Shown here one piece after another: positions 37,569 through 49,687 of a DNA stretch of 64,000 nt. Within the stretch, counting starts at the first letter, position 1. The number at the start of each line of letters is the position of its first letter. Under the pieces are notes generated by a model. It did not search any database and was not told the origin of the DNA. It saw nothing but the letters and a program-made list of their open reading frames with translations. The position numbers were made by a program, and so were the translations under genes. The stretch covers positions 4,218,001-4,282,000 of the forward strand of contig NZ_AP023189.1 of NCBI RefSeq assembly GCF_012767755.2, given 5' to 3'. Origin of the DNA: Pseudomonas tohonis. Lineage in GTDB: Bacteria > Pseudomonadota > Gammaproteobacteria > Pseudomonadales > Pseudomonadaceae.

Positions 37569-38537
37569 TCAGGACGTATGCGCCGCTCCGAAGCGCTCCC
37601 GATAGGCCGAAGGCGGGAGCCCGACGGCGTTGCGAAAGGCCACGCGAAAGCTTTCCACCGAACGGAAGCCGCACAGCTCGGCAATGCGCTCGCTGCCGTC
37701 GACGCCGCCCTCCAGCAGCTCGCGGGCACGGGCCAGGCGTTCGTGCTGCAACCAGGCCTTGGGCGTCATGCCGGTGGCCTCGCTGAAGCGACGCAGGAAG
37801 GTGCGCTCGCTCATGGCCACGCGGCGAGCCAGCTGGCTCACTTCCAAGGGCTCGTGCAGGTGCTGCCGGGCCCACTGCATCAGCGCCGAAAGATCGTTAC
37901 GCGGAGCACGGGCCACCGGGGCGGGAATGAATTGCGCCTGGCCGCCGGCACGCTGGGGCGACATCACCAGGCGTCGCGCCACGGTGTTGGCCACCTGGGT
38001 GCCGAAATCCCGCGCCACCAGGTGCAGGCAGGCGTCGATGCCAGCGGCGCTGCCCGCCGAGCTGATCAGTTGGCCGGCATCGACATAGAGCACCTCGGGG
38101 TCCACCTCGATGGCGGGAAAGCGCCGCGCCAGCTCCTCGGCATAGCGCCAGTGGGTGGTGGCGCGCTGGCCGTCCAGCAGGCCGCTGGCGGCGAGGACGA
38201 AGACGCCGGAGCAGATGGACACCAGCCGCGCCCCACGGGCGTGGGCGGCACGCAAGGCTGCCAGCAGCCGCTCCGGGGGCGCCTCGGCGCGGTCACGCCA
38301 GCCGGGAATGACGATGGTCCGAGCCTCGGCCAGGCGCTCCAAGCCAGCATCGGCCAGCACCTGGATGCCGCCCATGGCGCGCATGGGGCCGTCGTCCAGG
38401 CCGACGATGCAGTGGCGGTACCAGGGAAAATCGAACTCGGGCCGGGGCAGGCCGAAGACCTCCACGGCGATGCCGAATTCGAAGGTGCAGAGGCCGTCGT
38501 AGGCGAGGATGGCCACCAGGCCGGGGTCGTCGTTCAT
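37569..38537 (-). CDS. GlxA/FtrA-type AraC regulator with DJ-1/PfpI domain
   Basis: A 322-residue protein. Residues ~1-190 are a DJ-1/PfpI-like domain with the elbow 'LVSICSGVFVLAASGLLDG' (Cys ~109). Residues ~215-315 hold an AraC double helix-turn-helix ('LEVSQLARRVAMSERTFLRRFSEATGMTPKAWLQHERLARARELLE', then 'CGFRSVESFRVAFRNAVGLPPSAYRERF'). The pattern is the GlxA or FtrA type. It is divergent from the rhodanese gene across 98 bp, a pairing often seen with FtrA. Probably activates that gene pair. Confidence 0.88.
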   Translation of the reverse strand: MNDDPGLVAILAYDGLCTFEFGIAVEVFGLPRPEFDFPWYRHCIVGLDDGPMRAMGGIQVLADAGLERLAEARTIVIPGWRDRAEAPPERLLAALRAAHARGARLVSICSGVFVLAASGLLDGQRATTHWRYAEELARRFPAIEVDPEVLYVDAGQLISSAGSAAGIDACLHLVARDFGTQVANTVARRLVMSPQRAGGQAQFIPAPVARAPRNDLSALMQWARQHLHEPLEVSQLARRVAMSERTFLRRFSEATGMTPKAWLQHERLARARELLEGGVDGSERIAELCGFRSVESFRVAFRNAVGLPPSAYRERFGAAHTS

Positions 38538-38635
38538 TTGGCGGAAACTTACCAGTCGCTGTCCTGCCCGCCACTGTAGAGCAGCAAGCGCGCTGGATAC
38601 AGTGGCGCCATCAAACCAACCGATGGAGAGCCACC

Positions 38636-39073
38636 ATGCCCAGCCTCATCAGCCAGTTCCCCGCCGCCGCTCCCGATGCGGCCCTGGCCCACTTCACCCA
38701 GCGCCTGGCCTTCGAGACCGACTGCTCGGACGTGAATGCCAGCCAGCAGGCGGGCGAGATCGACTACGTGCTGGTCGATGTGCGTGGCGAAGCAGCCTAC
38801 GCCGCCGGCCATGTGCCGGGCGCGATCAACATCCCCCATCGGCTGATGAGCGCCGAGTTCATGGCCGCCTACCCGCGCGACACGTTGTTCGTCGTCTACT
38901 GCGCGGGCCCCCACTGCAATGGTGTCCACCGCGCCGCCGTGCGCCTGGCCGGGCTGGGCTTCGCGGTGAAGGAAATGCTCGGCGGCGTCACCGGCTGGCT
39001 GGACGAGGGGCTGAGCCTGACCGGTGCGCAAAGCCCGCAGGAAGCCCGCCCGGCGATCCCGTGCGCATGCTGA
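38636..39073 (+). CDS. Rhodanese-domain protein
   Basis: A 145-residue single rhodanese domain. 'VLVDVRGEAAYAAGHVPGAINIPHRLMSAEFMAAY' is the N-terminal motif, and the active-site loop is in 'VVYCAGPHCNGVHRAAVRLAGLGF', with C-N-G-V-H-R forming the six-residue loop. It would transfer sulfane sulfur or act as a phosphatase-like relative. GGAGAG precedes the start. Its end overlaps the downstream GNAT gene by 7 bp. Confidence 0.9.
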   Translation: MPSLISQFPAAAPDAALAHFTQRLAFETDCSDVNASQQAGEIDYVLVDVRGEAAYAAGHVPGAINIPHRLMSAEFMAAYPRDTLFVVYCAGPHCNGVHRAAVRLAGLGFAVKEMLGGVTGWLDEGLSLTGAQSPQEARPAIPCAC

Positions 39074-39579
39074 GCCCTGTGGTACGGGAGGCGCGGGCCG
39101 AGGACGTGCCCGCCCTCCTCCCGCTGATGCGCGAGCTGGCCCGTTTCGAGGATTACCTGGAGGACTTCGCTGTGGACGAGGCGCAGTTGCTGGCCCGAGC
39201 GTTCGGCCGGGAGCCCCAGTGCCGGGTGTTCGTGGCCGAGGCCGCTGGCACGTTGCTCGGTTACGCGGTGGCGCTGGAGATCGCCTTCACCTATGACCTG
39301 CGTCCCAGCGTGCTGCTCAAGGAGCTGTCCGTGGCAGCGCCGGCACGATCGCTCGGCATCGGCGAACGCCTGCTCGGGGCCGTCGCGCGGTTTGCGTTGG
39401 CGCGCGGTGCGGGGCGGATGAAGTGGGATGTACTGGCGGGCAACGGTGATGCCGAGCGTTTCTACCAGCGCCTAGGCGGGCGGCCGGACGGCAAATGGAT
39501 CGCCTATGGGATGGATGCGGAGGCGCTGGCGGCCTTGGCGGATCAATCCGTGCCCGAGTCGGCAGCGGCCCCGGGCTGA
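39067..39579 (+). CDS. GNAT-family N-acetyltransferase
   Basis: A 170-residue acetyltransferase. 'VLLKELSVAAPARSLGIGERLLGAVARFALARGAGRMKWDVLAGNGDAERFYQRLGG' is the acetyl-CoA region and matches the spermidine/diamine acetyltransferase-like subgroup. The ATG at 39067 overlaps the last codons of the rhodanese gene, so the two are coupled. A GTG at 39061 would add two codons. Confidence 0.85.
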   Translation: MLSPVVREARAEDVPALLPLMRELARFEDYLEDFAVDEAQLLARAFGREPQCRVFVAEAAGTLLGYAVALEIAFTYDLRPSVLLKELSVAAPARSLGIGERLLGAVARFALARGAGRMKWDVLAGNGDAERFYQRLGGRPDGKWIAYGMDAEALAALADQSVPESAAAPG

Positions 39580-39603
39580 AGCCCGGGCTACGTGCCGCGC
39601 TGA

Positions 39604-40203
39604 TCAGAGGCCGATGGGGCGGCGACCGGCCAGGGCGTGGGTCAGGGTGCCGCCGTCCACCAGCTCCAGCTCGCCACCCAGCGGTACACCGTGGGCGATG
39701 CGCGAGGCGATCAGGCCCTTGGGCGCCAGCAACTGGGCGATGTAATGGGCAGTGGCCTCGCCTTCGACCGTGGGGTTGGTGGCGAGGATCACTTCGCTGA
39801 AGGCGCCGGCGTCGACCCGCGCCATCAGCTCGGGAATGCCGATGGCTTCCGGGCCCAGGCCATCGAGGGGCGAGAGGTGCCCCTTGAGCACGAAGAAACG
39901 CCCCCGGTAGCCGGTCTGTTCGACGGCGAACACGTCCAGCGGCCCTTCCACCACGCACAGCAGCGAATCGTCGCGACGCGGGTCGGCGCATTGCGGACAA
40001 AGGTCGTCCTCGCTGAGGGTGCGGCACTGCTTGCAATGCCCCACGCCTTCCATCGCCGAAGTCAGCGCCTGGGCCAGGCGCAGGCCACCGCTGCGATCAC
40101 GCTCGAGCATCTGCAGCGCCATGCGCTGGGCAGTCTTCTGCCCTACACCAGGCAGGATGCGCAGGGCGTCGATCAGTTGGCGGATCAGCGGGCTGAAGCT
40201 CAT
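39604..40203 (-). CDS. recR: Recombination mediator RecR
   Basis: A 199-residue recombination mediator that works with RecF and RecO to load RecA. It has the helix-hairpin-helix '[22 protein letters not shown]', the C4 zinc finger '[16 protein letters not shown]' and a Toprim domain ('[39 protein letters not shown]', '[19 protein letters not shown]'). Usual length. It follows ybaB and dnaX in the conserved bacterial order dnaX-ybaB-recR, here leftward. A 114-bp gap with GAAGCTGG-type short repeats separates it from ybaB. Confidence 0.97.
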   Translation of the reverse strand: MSFSPLIRQLIDALRILPGVGQKTAQRMALQMLERDRSGGLRLAQALTSAMEGVGHCKQCRTLSEDDLCPQCADPRRDDSLLCVVEGPLDVFAVEQTGYRGRFFVLKGHLSPLDGLGPEAIGIPELMARVDAGAFSEVILATNPTVEGEATAHYIAQLLAPKGLIASRIAHGVPLGGELELVDGGTLTHALAGRRPIGL

Positions 40204-40317
40204 CGGAAAGTCTCAAAGAAGAAAGCTGGAAGCTGGAAGCTGCAAAGAATCGGGGAAATCGTGCCAGGCCACCCGCTTCTGCTTGAAGCTTGCGGCTTGG
40301 CACTTGGAGCTATTTGA

Positions 40318-40644
40318 TCAGAAAGGCATCTTGAAGCCGGGCGGCAATTGCATGCCGGCCGTCATGCCGGACATCTTTTCCTGGCTGTTCTGCTCGATCT
40401 TGCGCACGGCGTCGTTGACGGCAGCGGCGATCAGGTCTTCGAGGATTTCCTTGTCTTCCTGCATCAGGCTGTCGTCGAGGGTGACGCGCTTGACGTCATG
40501 GCGACCGGTCATCACCACGCTCACCAGGCCGGCACCGGACTGCCCGGTGACCTCGGCATTGGCCAGCTCTTCCTGCATCTTCTGCATCTTTTCCTGCATC
40601 TGTTGGGCCTGTTTCATCAGGCCTGCCATGCCACCCTTCATCAT
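40318..40644 (-). CDS. ybaB: Nucleoid-associated protein, YbaB/EbfC family
   Basis: A 108-residue dimeric DNA-binding protein. The Met/Gln-rich coiled N-terminus '[61 protein letters not shown]' matches YbaB, as does the C-terminal '[27 protein letters not shown]'. It starts 11 bp after the dnaX stop and is surely cotranscribed. Confidence 0.95.
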   Translation of the reverse strand: MMKGGMAGLMKQAQQMQEKMQKMQEELANAEVTGQSGAGLVSVVMTGRHDVKRVTLDDSLMQEDKEILEDLIAAAVNDAVRKIEQNSQEKMSGMTAGMQLPPGFKMPF

Positions 40645-40655
40645 GATGGTTGTCC

Positions 40656-42842
40656 TCAGCGGTCAAGGGGTTCAATGGTGTCCGGGCGAACGCTCGCGCC
40701 GAACTGTTCGATCATCTTCTGTACCAGCGGGTCGAGCGCGATGGATTCCTCGGCGTCGCGCTGGCGCGCGGCGCGCTTGCGGGCGGCGGCCTGGGCGGGG
40801 GTCTCCTGCTCCGGCCTGCGCACCTCCACCTCCAGCACCAGGGTACGCCCGTGGTACTGATTCAGCGCATCGTTGATACGACGCTGCTGGTTGGCGTTGA
40901 ACAGGGCACTCTGCGCCGGGTCGAGGTGCAGGCGCCAGACATCGCCCTCCACGGAGACCAGGGTGCAGTTGGCCGCGATGTTGCCGGTGAGGCCGCTGAT
41001 GCCCAGGCGCGGGAACAGGTCCAGCCATTCGGCGGCGAGGCCGGTGGCGGGTTGCGCGGCGGGTACGACCTCCGGCACGGTGACAGGCTCGGGTTCGGCG
41101 ACCGGCAGCTCGTCCATGTAGGCGATGGAGTCGACATCGGCCTCGTAGTAATCGTCATAGTCGCCGGGCGGCGGCTCGTCGTCGTCCGCATCGTCGATGG
41201 CGACGGGCTCGGGAAGCGCCTGGGCGGCAACGGGCTGCGCCACGGCAAGCGGTTCGGCGGCGGGCTGCGCGGGGGGAGCGGCAATCTCCACTGCCGGAGC
41301 GGACGGCTCGATGGGCTGCTCGACCGGTGCAGGCTCGACGATCGCAGTCGCGGCCTGCGCAGGTTCGGCAGGACGCTCTTCCCACGGCAGGTCGATCACT
41401 TCGGCCGGGGTGACAGCGGGCTGAGCGGCCTGGACCGGCTCGGCCACTGGCTGCGGCTGCGGCGCAGGTGCAGGTGCAGGCTCTGCAACGGGAGCCGCCT
41501 CGACCACGGCGGGTGCGACCGGTGTTTCGACGACGGGAGTGGCAGCCACCGGCTCCGGCGCGACCGGGGTCTGCACGACGGCAGGAGACGCGACCACGGG
41601 CCCGGCAACCGGCTGGGGGGCCGCTACCGTCGCGACGGGGGATACGGGAGCAACCGGCGCCGCGATGCTGGCGCCGGCCACTGGTGTGTTCGAGGAATCA
41701 GCCGTGGCCTTGCTGATTCCCGGGTCCTTTAGCGTGACCCTCGGCGCACCGTCCACATCCGCTGGACGGAACGCCAGCATGCGCAGCAGCACCATCTCGA
41801 AGCCACCGCGCGGGTCCGGCGCCAGGGGCAGGTCACGACGGCCGATCAGGCCCATCTGGTAATAGAACTGCACGTCTTCGGCAGGCAATGCCTCGGCCAG
41901 GGCCAGTACGCGATCACGGTCGCCCTGGCCGTTGTCCACCGCGTCCGGCAAGGCCTGGGCGATGGCGACACGGTGCAGCACGTTGAGGATCTCGGCGAGC
42001 ACGCCACTCCAGTCCGGGCCCTGCTCGGCCAGGTGGCGGATGGCCTCCAGCACGCCACGGGCATCGCCCTGCAGCAGCGCATGGAGCACGCCATAGACCT
42101 GGCCATGGTCGAGCGTGCCGAGCATGGCGCGCACGTCGGCAGCCAGGACCTTGCCCTCGCCGAAGGCGATGGCCTGGTCGGTGAGGCTCATGGCGTCGCG
42201 CATCGAGCCGTCGGCGGCACGCCCCAGGAGCCATAGGGCATCGGGCTCGAACGGCACGTTCTCGGCACCCAGGACGTGGGTCAGGTGCTCGACCACACGC
42301 TCCGGCGGCATGTTCTTCAGGGAGAACTGCAAGCAGCGCGAAAGGATGGTGACGGGCAGCTTCTGCGGGTCGGTGGTGGCCAGCAGGAACTTCACATGGG
42401 GCGGCGGCTCTTCGAGGGTCTTGAGCAGCGCGTTGAACGAGTGCGTGGAGAGCATGTGCACTTCGTCGATGAGGTAGACCTTGTAGCGACCACGGCTCGG
42501 CGCGTACTGCACGTTGTCCAGCAGTTCGCGGGTGTCCTCGACCTTGGTGCGGCTCGCGGCGTCCACCTCGATCAGGTCGACGAAACGGCCTTCGTCGATC
42601 TCGCGGCACACCGAGCACTGGCCACAGGGCGTGGAGCTGATGCCGGTCTCGCAGTTCAGGCACTTGGCCAGGATGCGCGCGATGGTGGTCTTGCCCACGC
42701 CACGGGTACCGGTGAACAGGTAGGCATGGTGCAGGCGCTGGTTGTCCAGGGCGTTGATCAGGGCCTTCAGCACATGGGTCTGGCCGACCATTTCGCGGAA
42801 CGAGCGCGGACGCCATTTACGTGCAAGAACCTGATAACTCAT
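40656..42842 (-). CDS. dnaX: DNA polymerase III subunit tau/gamma (DnaX)
   Basis: A 728-residue clamp-loader ATPase. Walker A is '[16 protein letters not shown]', the zinc motif is formed by Cys residues around '[19 protein letters not shown]', Walker B/DEAH-like is '[24 protein letters not shown]', and sensor 1 follows. Residues ~375-590 are a long Pro/Ala/Val-rich linker, and the C-terminus ('[22 protein letters not shown]') is the tau-specific domain that binds the polymerase alpha subunit. I saw no A-tract slippery site in the coding strand for a shorter gamma form, so a gamma form, if made, must arise otherwise. Confidence 0.97.
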   Translation of the reverse strand: MSYQVLARKWRPRSFREMVGQTHVLKALINALDNQRLHHAYLFTGTRGVGKTTIARILAKCLNCETGISSTPCGQCSVCREIDEGRFVDLIEVDAASRTKVEDTRELLDNVQYAPSRGRYKVYLIDEVHMLSTHSFNALLKTLEEPPPHVKFLLATTDPQKLPVTILSRCLQFSLKNMPPERVVEHLTHVLGAENVPFEPDALWLLGRAADGSMRDAMSLTDQAIAFGEGKVLAADVRAMLGTLDHGQVYGVLHALLQGDARGVLEAIRHLAEQGPDWSGVLAEILNVLHRVAIAQALPDAVDNGQGDRDRVLALAEALPAEDVQFYYQMGLIGRRDLPLAPDPRGGFEMVLLRMLAFRPADVDGAPRVTLKDPGISKATADSSNTPVAGASIAAPVAPVSPVATVAAPQPVAGPVVASPAVVQTPVAPEPVAATPVVETPVAPAVVEAAPVAEPAPAPAPQPQPVAEPVQAAQPAVTPAEVIDLPWEERPAEPAQAATAIVEPAPVEQPIEPSAPAVEIAAPPAQPAAEPLAVAQPVAAQALPEPVAIDDADDDEPPPGDYDDYYEADVDSIAYMDELPVAEPEPVTVPEVVPAAQPATGLAAEWLDLFPRLGISGLTGNIAANCTLVSVEGDVWRLHLDPAQSALFNANQQRRINDALNQYHGRTLVLEVEVRRPEQETPAQAAARKRAARQRDAEESIALDPLVQKMIEQFGASVRPDTIEPLDR

Positions 42843-42987
42843 TGAAAACCGTCGCAGCTGGGAAATCGGAAGGGGCTAATGCTAGCGGAGCAAACCGCAA
42901 ATTGCATCCGATGCGAAGTGCTCTATTTCCATCGGATGAGACAAGGGGCATTGTGAACGCTCCTCCACGCCCCTGCGAGGGAGCCCG

Positions 42988-43719
42988 ATGCGTCCATTGC
43001 TCCTCTTCCCGCTGCTGGTCGCCAGCGCGCTGGCCTTCGCCGAGCCGGCGCCCTTGCGCTTTTCCGCGGTGGACAGCTGGGCCATGCCCGTGGCTCAGAT
43101 CGAGGGCAACGAGCTGACCGGCGGCATCCTCTTCGACATCATCCAGGGGCTGAGTCGGCGCCTCGACCGCCCCCTGGAAGTCGACGTGCTGCCGCGCACC
43201 CGCGTCCAGCTGGCGCTGGAGCACGGCGACATCGACGTGCGCTGCTACGTGAGCCCCAACTGGATGGGGGACCTGGGCGTGAATTACCTGTGGAGCGAGC
43301 CGATCCTGGTGCAGCGCGACCTGCTGGTGAGCGCTCCCGACAACGCGCTTCCCGTCGACCCGCAGCGTTTGCCGGCACAGAACATCGGCACCGTGCTGGG
43401 CTACGCCTACCCGAGCCTGCAGCAGCGCTTCGACAACGGCACCCTTCAACGGGACGATGCACGCAACCAGGGCCTGGTGCTGCAGAAGCTCGGCGCGGGC
43501 CGCTACCACTATGCGGTGAGCAGCGAGCTGGCGCTGAAATGGTTCAACCGCGGCATGCCGGCAAGCGAGCGCCTGGCTGCGGTGGCGGTACTGGAAGAGG
43601 AACCCGTGGCCTGCCTGGTACGCAATGCGCCCGAGATACCGGCGAACGAGATCGTGCGTGCACTGGCGCGCATGCGGACATCGGGGGAGATAGAGAGAAT
43701 CGTGTCGCGCTACCGGTGA
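42988..43719 (+). CDS. Periplasmic amino-acid-binding-like protein
   Basis: A 243-residue exported protein. Residues 1-18 form a signal peptide (LLLFPLLVASALAFA-EP). The rest follows the class of solute-binding proteins of SBP_bac_3 type ('LRFSAVDSWAMPVAQIEGNELTGGILFDIIQGLSRRLDRPLEVDVLPRTRVQLALEHGDIDVRC'). There is no permease nearby, so it may be an orphan receptor or have another role. Divergent from dnaX and convergent with the 4.5S RNA gene. Confidence 0.82.
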   Translation: MRPLLLFPLLVASALAFAEPAPLRFSAVDSWAMPVAQIEGNELTGGILFDIIQGLSRRLDRPLEVDVLPRTRVQLALEHGDIDVRCYVSPNWMGDLGVNYLWSEPILVQRDLLVSAPDNALPVDPQRLPAQNIGTVLGYAYPSLQQRFDNGTLQRDDARNQGLVLQKLGAGRYHYAVSSELALKWFNRGMPASERLAAVAVLEEEPVACLVRNAPEIPANEIVRALARMRTSGEIERIVSRYR

Positions 43720-43740
43720 ATCGCAGCGCTGGGAGATGGG

Positions 43741-43850
43741 GGTGACCCTACCAGCCACACCCCGGCACACAATGTTCCCGCTGTGGCTGCTTCCTTCCGG
43801 ATCTGACCAGGTTCACGGGTAATCGTTGCGGGGGGACCGGCAGGGCCACC
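43741..43850 (-). ncRNA. ffs: 4.5S signal recognition particle RNA
   Basis: A ~110-nt RNA read leftward. The conserved apical loop 'CAGATCCGGAAGGAAGCAGCC' region (plus-strand 43782-43807) is the SRP symmetric/tetraloop domain. The terminal arms pair: GGTGGCCCT at the 5' end with AGGGTCACC at the 3' end. It binds Ffh to target membrane proteins. The exact ends are inferred from pairing. The RNA lies just past the stop of the convergent binding-protein gene. Confidence 0.94.
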
Positions 43851-43883
43851 ATAACGCAGCTCGCCAGATCGGCGAGCCGCGCC

Positions 43884-43911
43884 ATTGTACCGGCTCTTCG
43901 CCAACTTACAA
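43884..43911 (-). promoter_or_regulatory. Probable sigma-70 promoter of the 4.5S RNA gene
   Basis: On the minus strand TTGTAA (43906-43911), a 16-bp spacer and TACAAT (43884-43889) stand before the SRP RNA. Initiation ~7 bp downstream would give a ~25-nt leader to be removed by RNase P, as in E. coli. Confidence 0.5.
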
Positions 43912-43946
43912 CTGCTAAAAACATTTCCGTTACAAGCACTTGCGGC

Positions 43947-45581
43947 TCATACCCGGAAGCGCCCGACCAGCTTCGCGAGGCCACTGGAAAGCTCGGACAG
44001 GTGCCGGCTCGCCTGGGTGCTCTGCTCGGAGGTCTGCGCGGCTTCGTTGGACAGGTCGCGGATGTCGCTGATGTTGCGGGCGATCTCTTCGGTCACGCTG
44101 CTCTGCTCCTCGCAGGCGGTGGCGATCTGCGCGGCCATATCGTTGATCCGCTGCACCGAGTCGCCGGTGTCCGAGAGCGCCTGGTCGACACCCGCGGCAC
44201 GCTCGACGCTGTCACGGGCCTGGACGCTGCCCGAGTGCATGGCCTTCACCGCGTTCTGTACGCCGATCTGCAGGCGCTCGATCATCTGCTGGATGTCCTT
44301 GGTGGAGTCCTGGGTCCTTGCGGCCAGGGCGCGGACCTCATCGGCCACGACGGCGAAGCCCCTGCCCTGCTCGCCCGCACGCGCCGCCTCGATGGCCGCG
44401 TTGAGCGCCAACAGGTTGGTCTGGTCGGCGATGCCCTTGATCACGGCCAGCACGGCGCCGATGTTGGCGGTTTCCTGCTCCAGCGTGCCGATGGTGGTGG
44501 AGGCGCTTTCCACTTCCTGAGCGAGCTGGCGGATCGCCTTGATCGTCGCCCCCACGACCTGGGCTCCCTCGCGGGACTGGTTCTCGGCGAAGCGCGCGGC
44601 ATCGGCGGCGTTCTGCGCGTTGCGCGCGACCTCATGGACGGCTGCGCTCATCTCGGTGGCGGCGGTGCTGACCTGGTCGACCGCCGCGTGCTCGCTGCTG
44701 ATCAGCCGATCGTTGGCGGCCGCGAGCCCGGCCAGGCTCTGCGCCGAGTCGGCCACCTCGCCGGTCACCCGGCCGACCTCCCTAATCAGCGGCTGCAGCT
44801 TGTCGAGGAAGCGGTTGAAGGCATGACTGAGCTTGCCCAGTTCGTCACGCGAAGTGACGTCGAGCCGCACCCGCAGGTCGCCGTCGCCATCGGCGATCTG
44901 TTCGATGCGCTCGAGCAGGCGGAGCAGCGGCCGGGTCACCAGGGTGGGGAAGCCGATCACCAGCACCATGCAGATGCCCAGGCCGATGACGATGATCACG
45001 CCCTGCTGCCAGCTGCGCGCCTCACCGATGGCGATCGCCCGCAGCCCTTCGGCATTGGCCGCCTTGTCTTCGAGCTCGCCCAGCTTGTCGATGGCATCGC
45101 GCATGTTCTGGAACTGGCTTTCACTGTCGCCGAAGCTCAGGGCGCTGGCGGCATCCGGGTCGGACGCGGCGAGCTGGACCACCTTGAGAGAGGTGATCTT
45201 CCACTTCTCGAAGCCGCTGTCGAACTGGGCGATCAGCTGGCGCGAGTCGGCACCGGTGCTCATTTCGGCGTACTTGTGCACGCGGTCATAGGCTTGCTGC
45301 AGGTTTTCCGCATGGTCGGCCTTGAGCTGGTCGATGTGCGCCCCGGCGCTTTCATCCAGCAGGCTGCGCTCGGCGGTGAAGGCCTGATAGAGGTCACGGT
45401 CGGCATTGAGCAACAGGCTGATGGCCGGCAGGTAGCGGTTGGTCAGCTGCTTGCTGGAGTCCGCGACCTGGGACACCCCCTGCATGCCCAGGCCGCCCAT
45501 CAGCACCAGGAGGACCACCAGGAGCAGGATCGGCAGGGCGATCTTCCAGCGAAACCCCAGATCGGCAAAGGCACGTAGCAT
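43947..45581 (-). CDS. Methyl-accepting chemotaxis protein
   Basis: A 544-residue chemoreceptor. TM1 is ~15-38, a helical periplasmic domain of ~150 residues follows (four-helix type), TM2 is ~195-215, and HAMP and the signalling domain follow, with the hairpin tip '[21 protein letters not shown]' at ~385-415. The start is MLRAFADLG at 45581, with GGAG 8 bp ahead; an earlier frame extension lacks a site. No CheR pentapeptide at the C-terminus. The ligand is unknown. A stand-alone gene between the SRP RNA and HU. Confidence 0.93.
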   Translation of the reverse strand: MLRAFADLGFRWKIALPILLLVVLLVLMGGLGMQGVSQVADSSKQLTNRYLPAISLLLNADRDLYQAFTAERSLLDESAGAHIDQLKADHAENLQQAYDRVHKYAEMSTGADSRQLIAQFDSGFEKWKITSLKVVQLAASDPDAASALSFGDSESQFQNMRDAIDKLGELEDKAANAEGLRAIAIGEARSWQQGVIIVIGLGICMVLVIGFPTLVTRPLLRLLERIEQIADGDGDLRVRLDVTSRDELGKLSHAFNRFLDKLQPLIREVGRVTGEVADSAQSLAGLAAANDRLISSEHAAVDQVSTAATEMSAAVHEVARNAQNAADAARFAENQSREGAQVVGATIKAIRQLAQEVESASTTIGTLEQETANIGAVLAVIKGIADQTNLLALNAAIEAARAGEQGRGFAVVADEVRALAARTQDSTKDIQQMIERLQIGVQNAVKAMHSGSVQARDSVERAAGVDQALSDTGDSVQRINDMAAQIATACEEQSSVTEEIARNISDIRDLSNEAAQTSEQSTQASRHLSELSSGLAKLVGRFRV

Positions 45582-45839
45582 GGTGGATCTCCGCGATGTC
45601 ATGGCGAGGTAACAGCAAGCGTAGACGGCCAGGAACGGCCTGTCGGCCCCGTCGCGCCGCACCCTGGCGATGAGCGGAATCACTTCGTCGCCGGCCTGAC
45701 ACGGCTTTTGTGCTAGCGTGCCGCCGGCTTCGCCACCGGGCCCGCTACCATTGCACTTTCAGCGCCGGCGCGGGTCTCAATCCGCGCCGGCGATCCCGGC
45801 GCGGCAGCGAGCCGAACCCACCCCCACTGGAGCTACACC

Positions 45840-46121
45840 ATGGCAATCACCAAAGACCAACTGATCGCAGACATCGCGGAAGCAACCGACACCACCAAGG
45901 CCTCCGTGCGCGCCGTGCTGGAACAGCTGAGCGAGATCGTCAGCGATACGCTGGAGAACAGTGATGAAATCACCCTGCCGGGCATCGGCAAGCTGAAGAT
46001 CACCGAGCGCCCGGCACGCACCGGCCGCAACCCGCAGACCGGCAAGAGCATCGAGATCGCGGCCAAGAAGGTCGTCAAGTTCGTGCCGGCCAAGGGCCTC
46101 AGCGACGCCGTGAACAAGTAA
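45840..46121 (+). CDS. HU-family DNA-binding protein
   Basis: A 93-residue histone-like protein. It opens 'MAITKDQLIADIAEATDTTKASVRAVLEQL', and the beta-arm region 'LPGIGKLKITERPARTGRNPQTGKSIEIAAKKVVKF' has the conserved R-x-G-x-N-P-x-T-G motif that inserts a Pro into the minor groove. It bends and packages DNA. The GGAG site and a strong terminator just after it mark a single-gene transcript. Confidence 0.95.
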   Translation: MAITKDQLIADIAEATDTTKASVRAVLEQLSEIVSDTLENSDEITLPGIGKLKITERPARTGRNPQTGKSIEIAAKKVVKFVPAKGLSDAVNK

Positions 46122-46134
46122 GGGATCGGCAACG

Positions 46135-46162
46135 AAAAGGCCGGGCAGATGCCCGGCCTTTT
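46135..46162 (+). terminator. Rho-independent terminator after HU
   Basis: AAAAGGCCGGGC and GCCCGGCCTTTT form a perfect 12-bp stem with a 4-base loop. Since it is symmetric, it may also serve the leftward ligA transcript that ends at 46209. Confidence 0.9.
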
Positions 46163-46208
46163 CATTTGCGCCTTCGGTGCGCCCTGCGCTCGCGGGAGCG
46201 CCGATGGG

Positions 46209-48596
<2,388 letters not shown>

Positions 48597-48608
48597 CTAT
48601 GCAAACGA

Positions 48609-48632
48609 AAAGAGCAGCCTGAGCTGCTCTTT
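48609..48632 (-). terminator. Rho-independent terminator after zipA
   Basis: AAAGAGCAGC and GCTGCTCTTT form a 10-bp stem with a 4-base loop; on the minus strand a further T follows the stem. It lies between the zipA stop and the ligA start, so ligA is likely to have its own promoter or read-through. Confidence 0.78.
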
Positions 48633-48648
48633 CGATGGATCCTGTGGT

Positions 48649-49476
48649 TCAGCGCTTGTGAGTCAGGCTGCGGCGCTCGAATTCGACGATGCGCTGGCGG
48701 TAATGCTCGATCGTCTGCGCGGTCATCACGCTGCGCTGGTCGTCCTTCAACTCGCCGTTCAGTTCCTGGGACAGCTTGCGGGCCGCGGCGACCATCACGT
48801 CGAAGGCCTGTTTCGGGTGGCGCGGGCCGGGCAGGCCGAGGAAGAAGCTGACCGCACGGGTGCTGAAGTGGTCGATGTCGTCCAGGTCGAAGGTGCCGGG
48901 CTTGACGCCGTTGGCCATGGAGAACAGCACCTCGCCATTGCCGGCCATGCTCTCGTGGCGATGGAAGATGTCCATCTCGCCGAAGCGCAGGCCGCTTTCG
49001 AGAATGTTCTGCAGCAGGGCCGGGCCCTTGAAGCCGTCACCGTCGCGGGCCACCACGTTGATCACCAGCACCTCCTCCACCGGGGGCAGGTCCTGGGCGG
49101 GGGCGTGGGCCTTGCCGTTCTTGGCGCCCTTGGCCGGGGCGACGTCGTCGACCGGGGTCAGCAGGGTCGGCACCGGCTCGTCGAGGTTGAGGTCACCCTG
49201 GTGCGGCTCGCTGCCACGGCGCTTGTTCAGCTCCTTGGCGCTCATGGGCGGCAGGTCCTCCTCGTCCAGCGAGGGCTCCTGGTGACGCTCCTTGACGCGT
49301 ACAGGACCGACCAGGGCGGGGTCCTCCTCGTCGTCAGGGAGGTTGGAGAAACTACGATCGAGCTTGAACTTGAGTTTTCCCTTGCCGCCGCTCATGCGAC
49401 GCCAGCCATCGAACAAAATGCCGGCGATTACGATGATGCCGATGACGATCAGCCACTCGCGCAGACCGATATCCAT
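48649..49476 (-). CDS. zipA: Cell division protein ZipA
   Basis: A 275-residue bitopic membrane protein. '[28 protein letters not shown]' is an N-terminal anchor with the basic tail inside, then a Pro/Glu-rich linker (~45-130), then the FtsZ-binding domain (~140-270: '[44 protein letters not shown]'). It tethers FtsZ to the membrane. The order smc-zipA-ligA is conserved in Pseudomonas. Confidence 0.95.
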   Translation of the reverse strand: MDIGLREWLIVIGIIVIAGILFDGWRRMSGGKGKLKFKLDRSFSNLPDDEEDPALVGPVRVKERHQEPSLDEEDLPPMSAKELNKRRGSEPHQGDLNLDEPVPTLLTPVDDVAPAKGAKNGKAHAPAQDLPPVEEVLVINVVARDGDGFKGPALLQNILESGLRFGEMDIFHRHESMAGNGEVLFSMANGVKPGTFDLDDIDHFSTRAVSFFLGLPGPRHPKQAFDVMVAAARKLSQELNGELKDDQRSVMTAQTIEHYRQRIVEFERRSLTHKR

Positions 49477-49687
49477 TAATCCTGTGTCCCCTGGTCAAAA
49501 AATATTCTGATGATGGTGAAGAAAGGACATCCGGTCCTCTGAAAACGTGGCGCCCAACTCCATGTTCTGAATGGCGTTTTCCACGTGCGACAAAATTGGG
49601 CATTAAGCTAGCACGGCCAGCCCAGCAGAGAAACCTCTGATAGAGGCTTCACGGCCCTCCGGGCGAAAAGGTTGCACCCCCGCCCGA

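Noticed and set aside
43740..43950. A tRNA or second small RNA near the 4.5S gene
   Set aside because: All pairing seen in this stretch belongs to the SRP RNA or to its leader stem GCTCGCC/GGCGAGC (43859-43877); no cloverleaf is formed.
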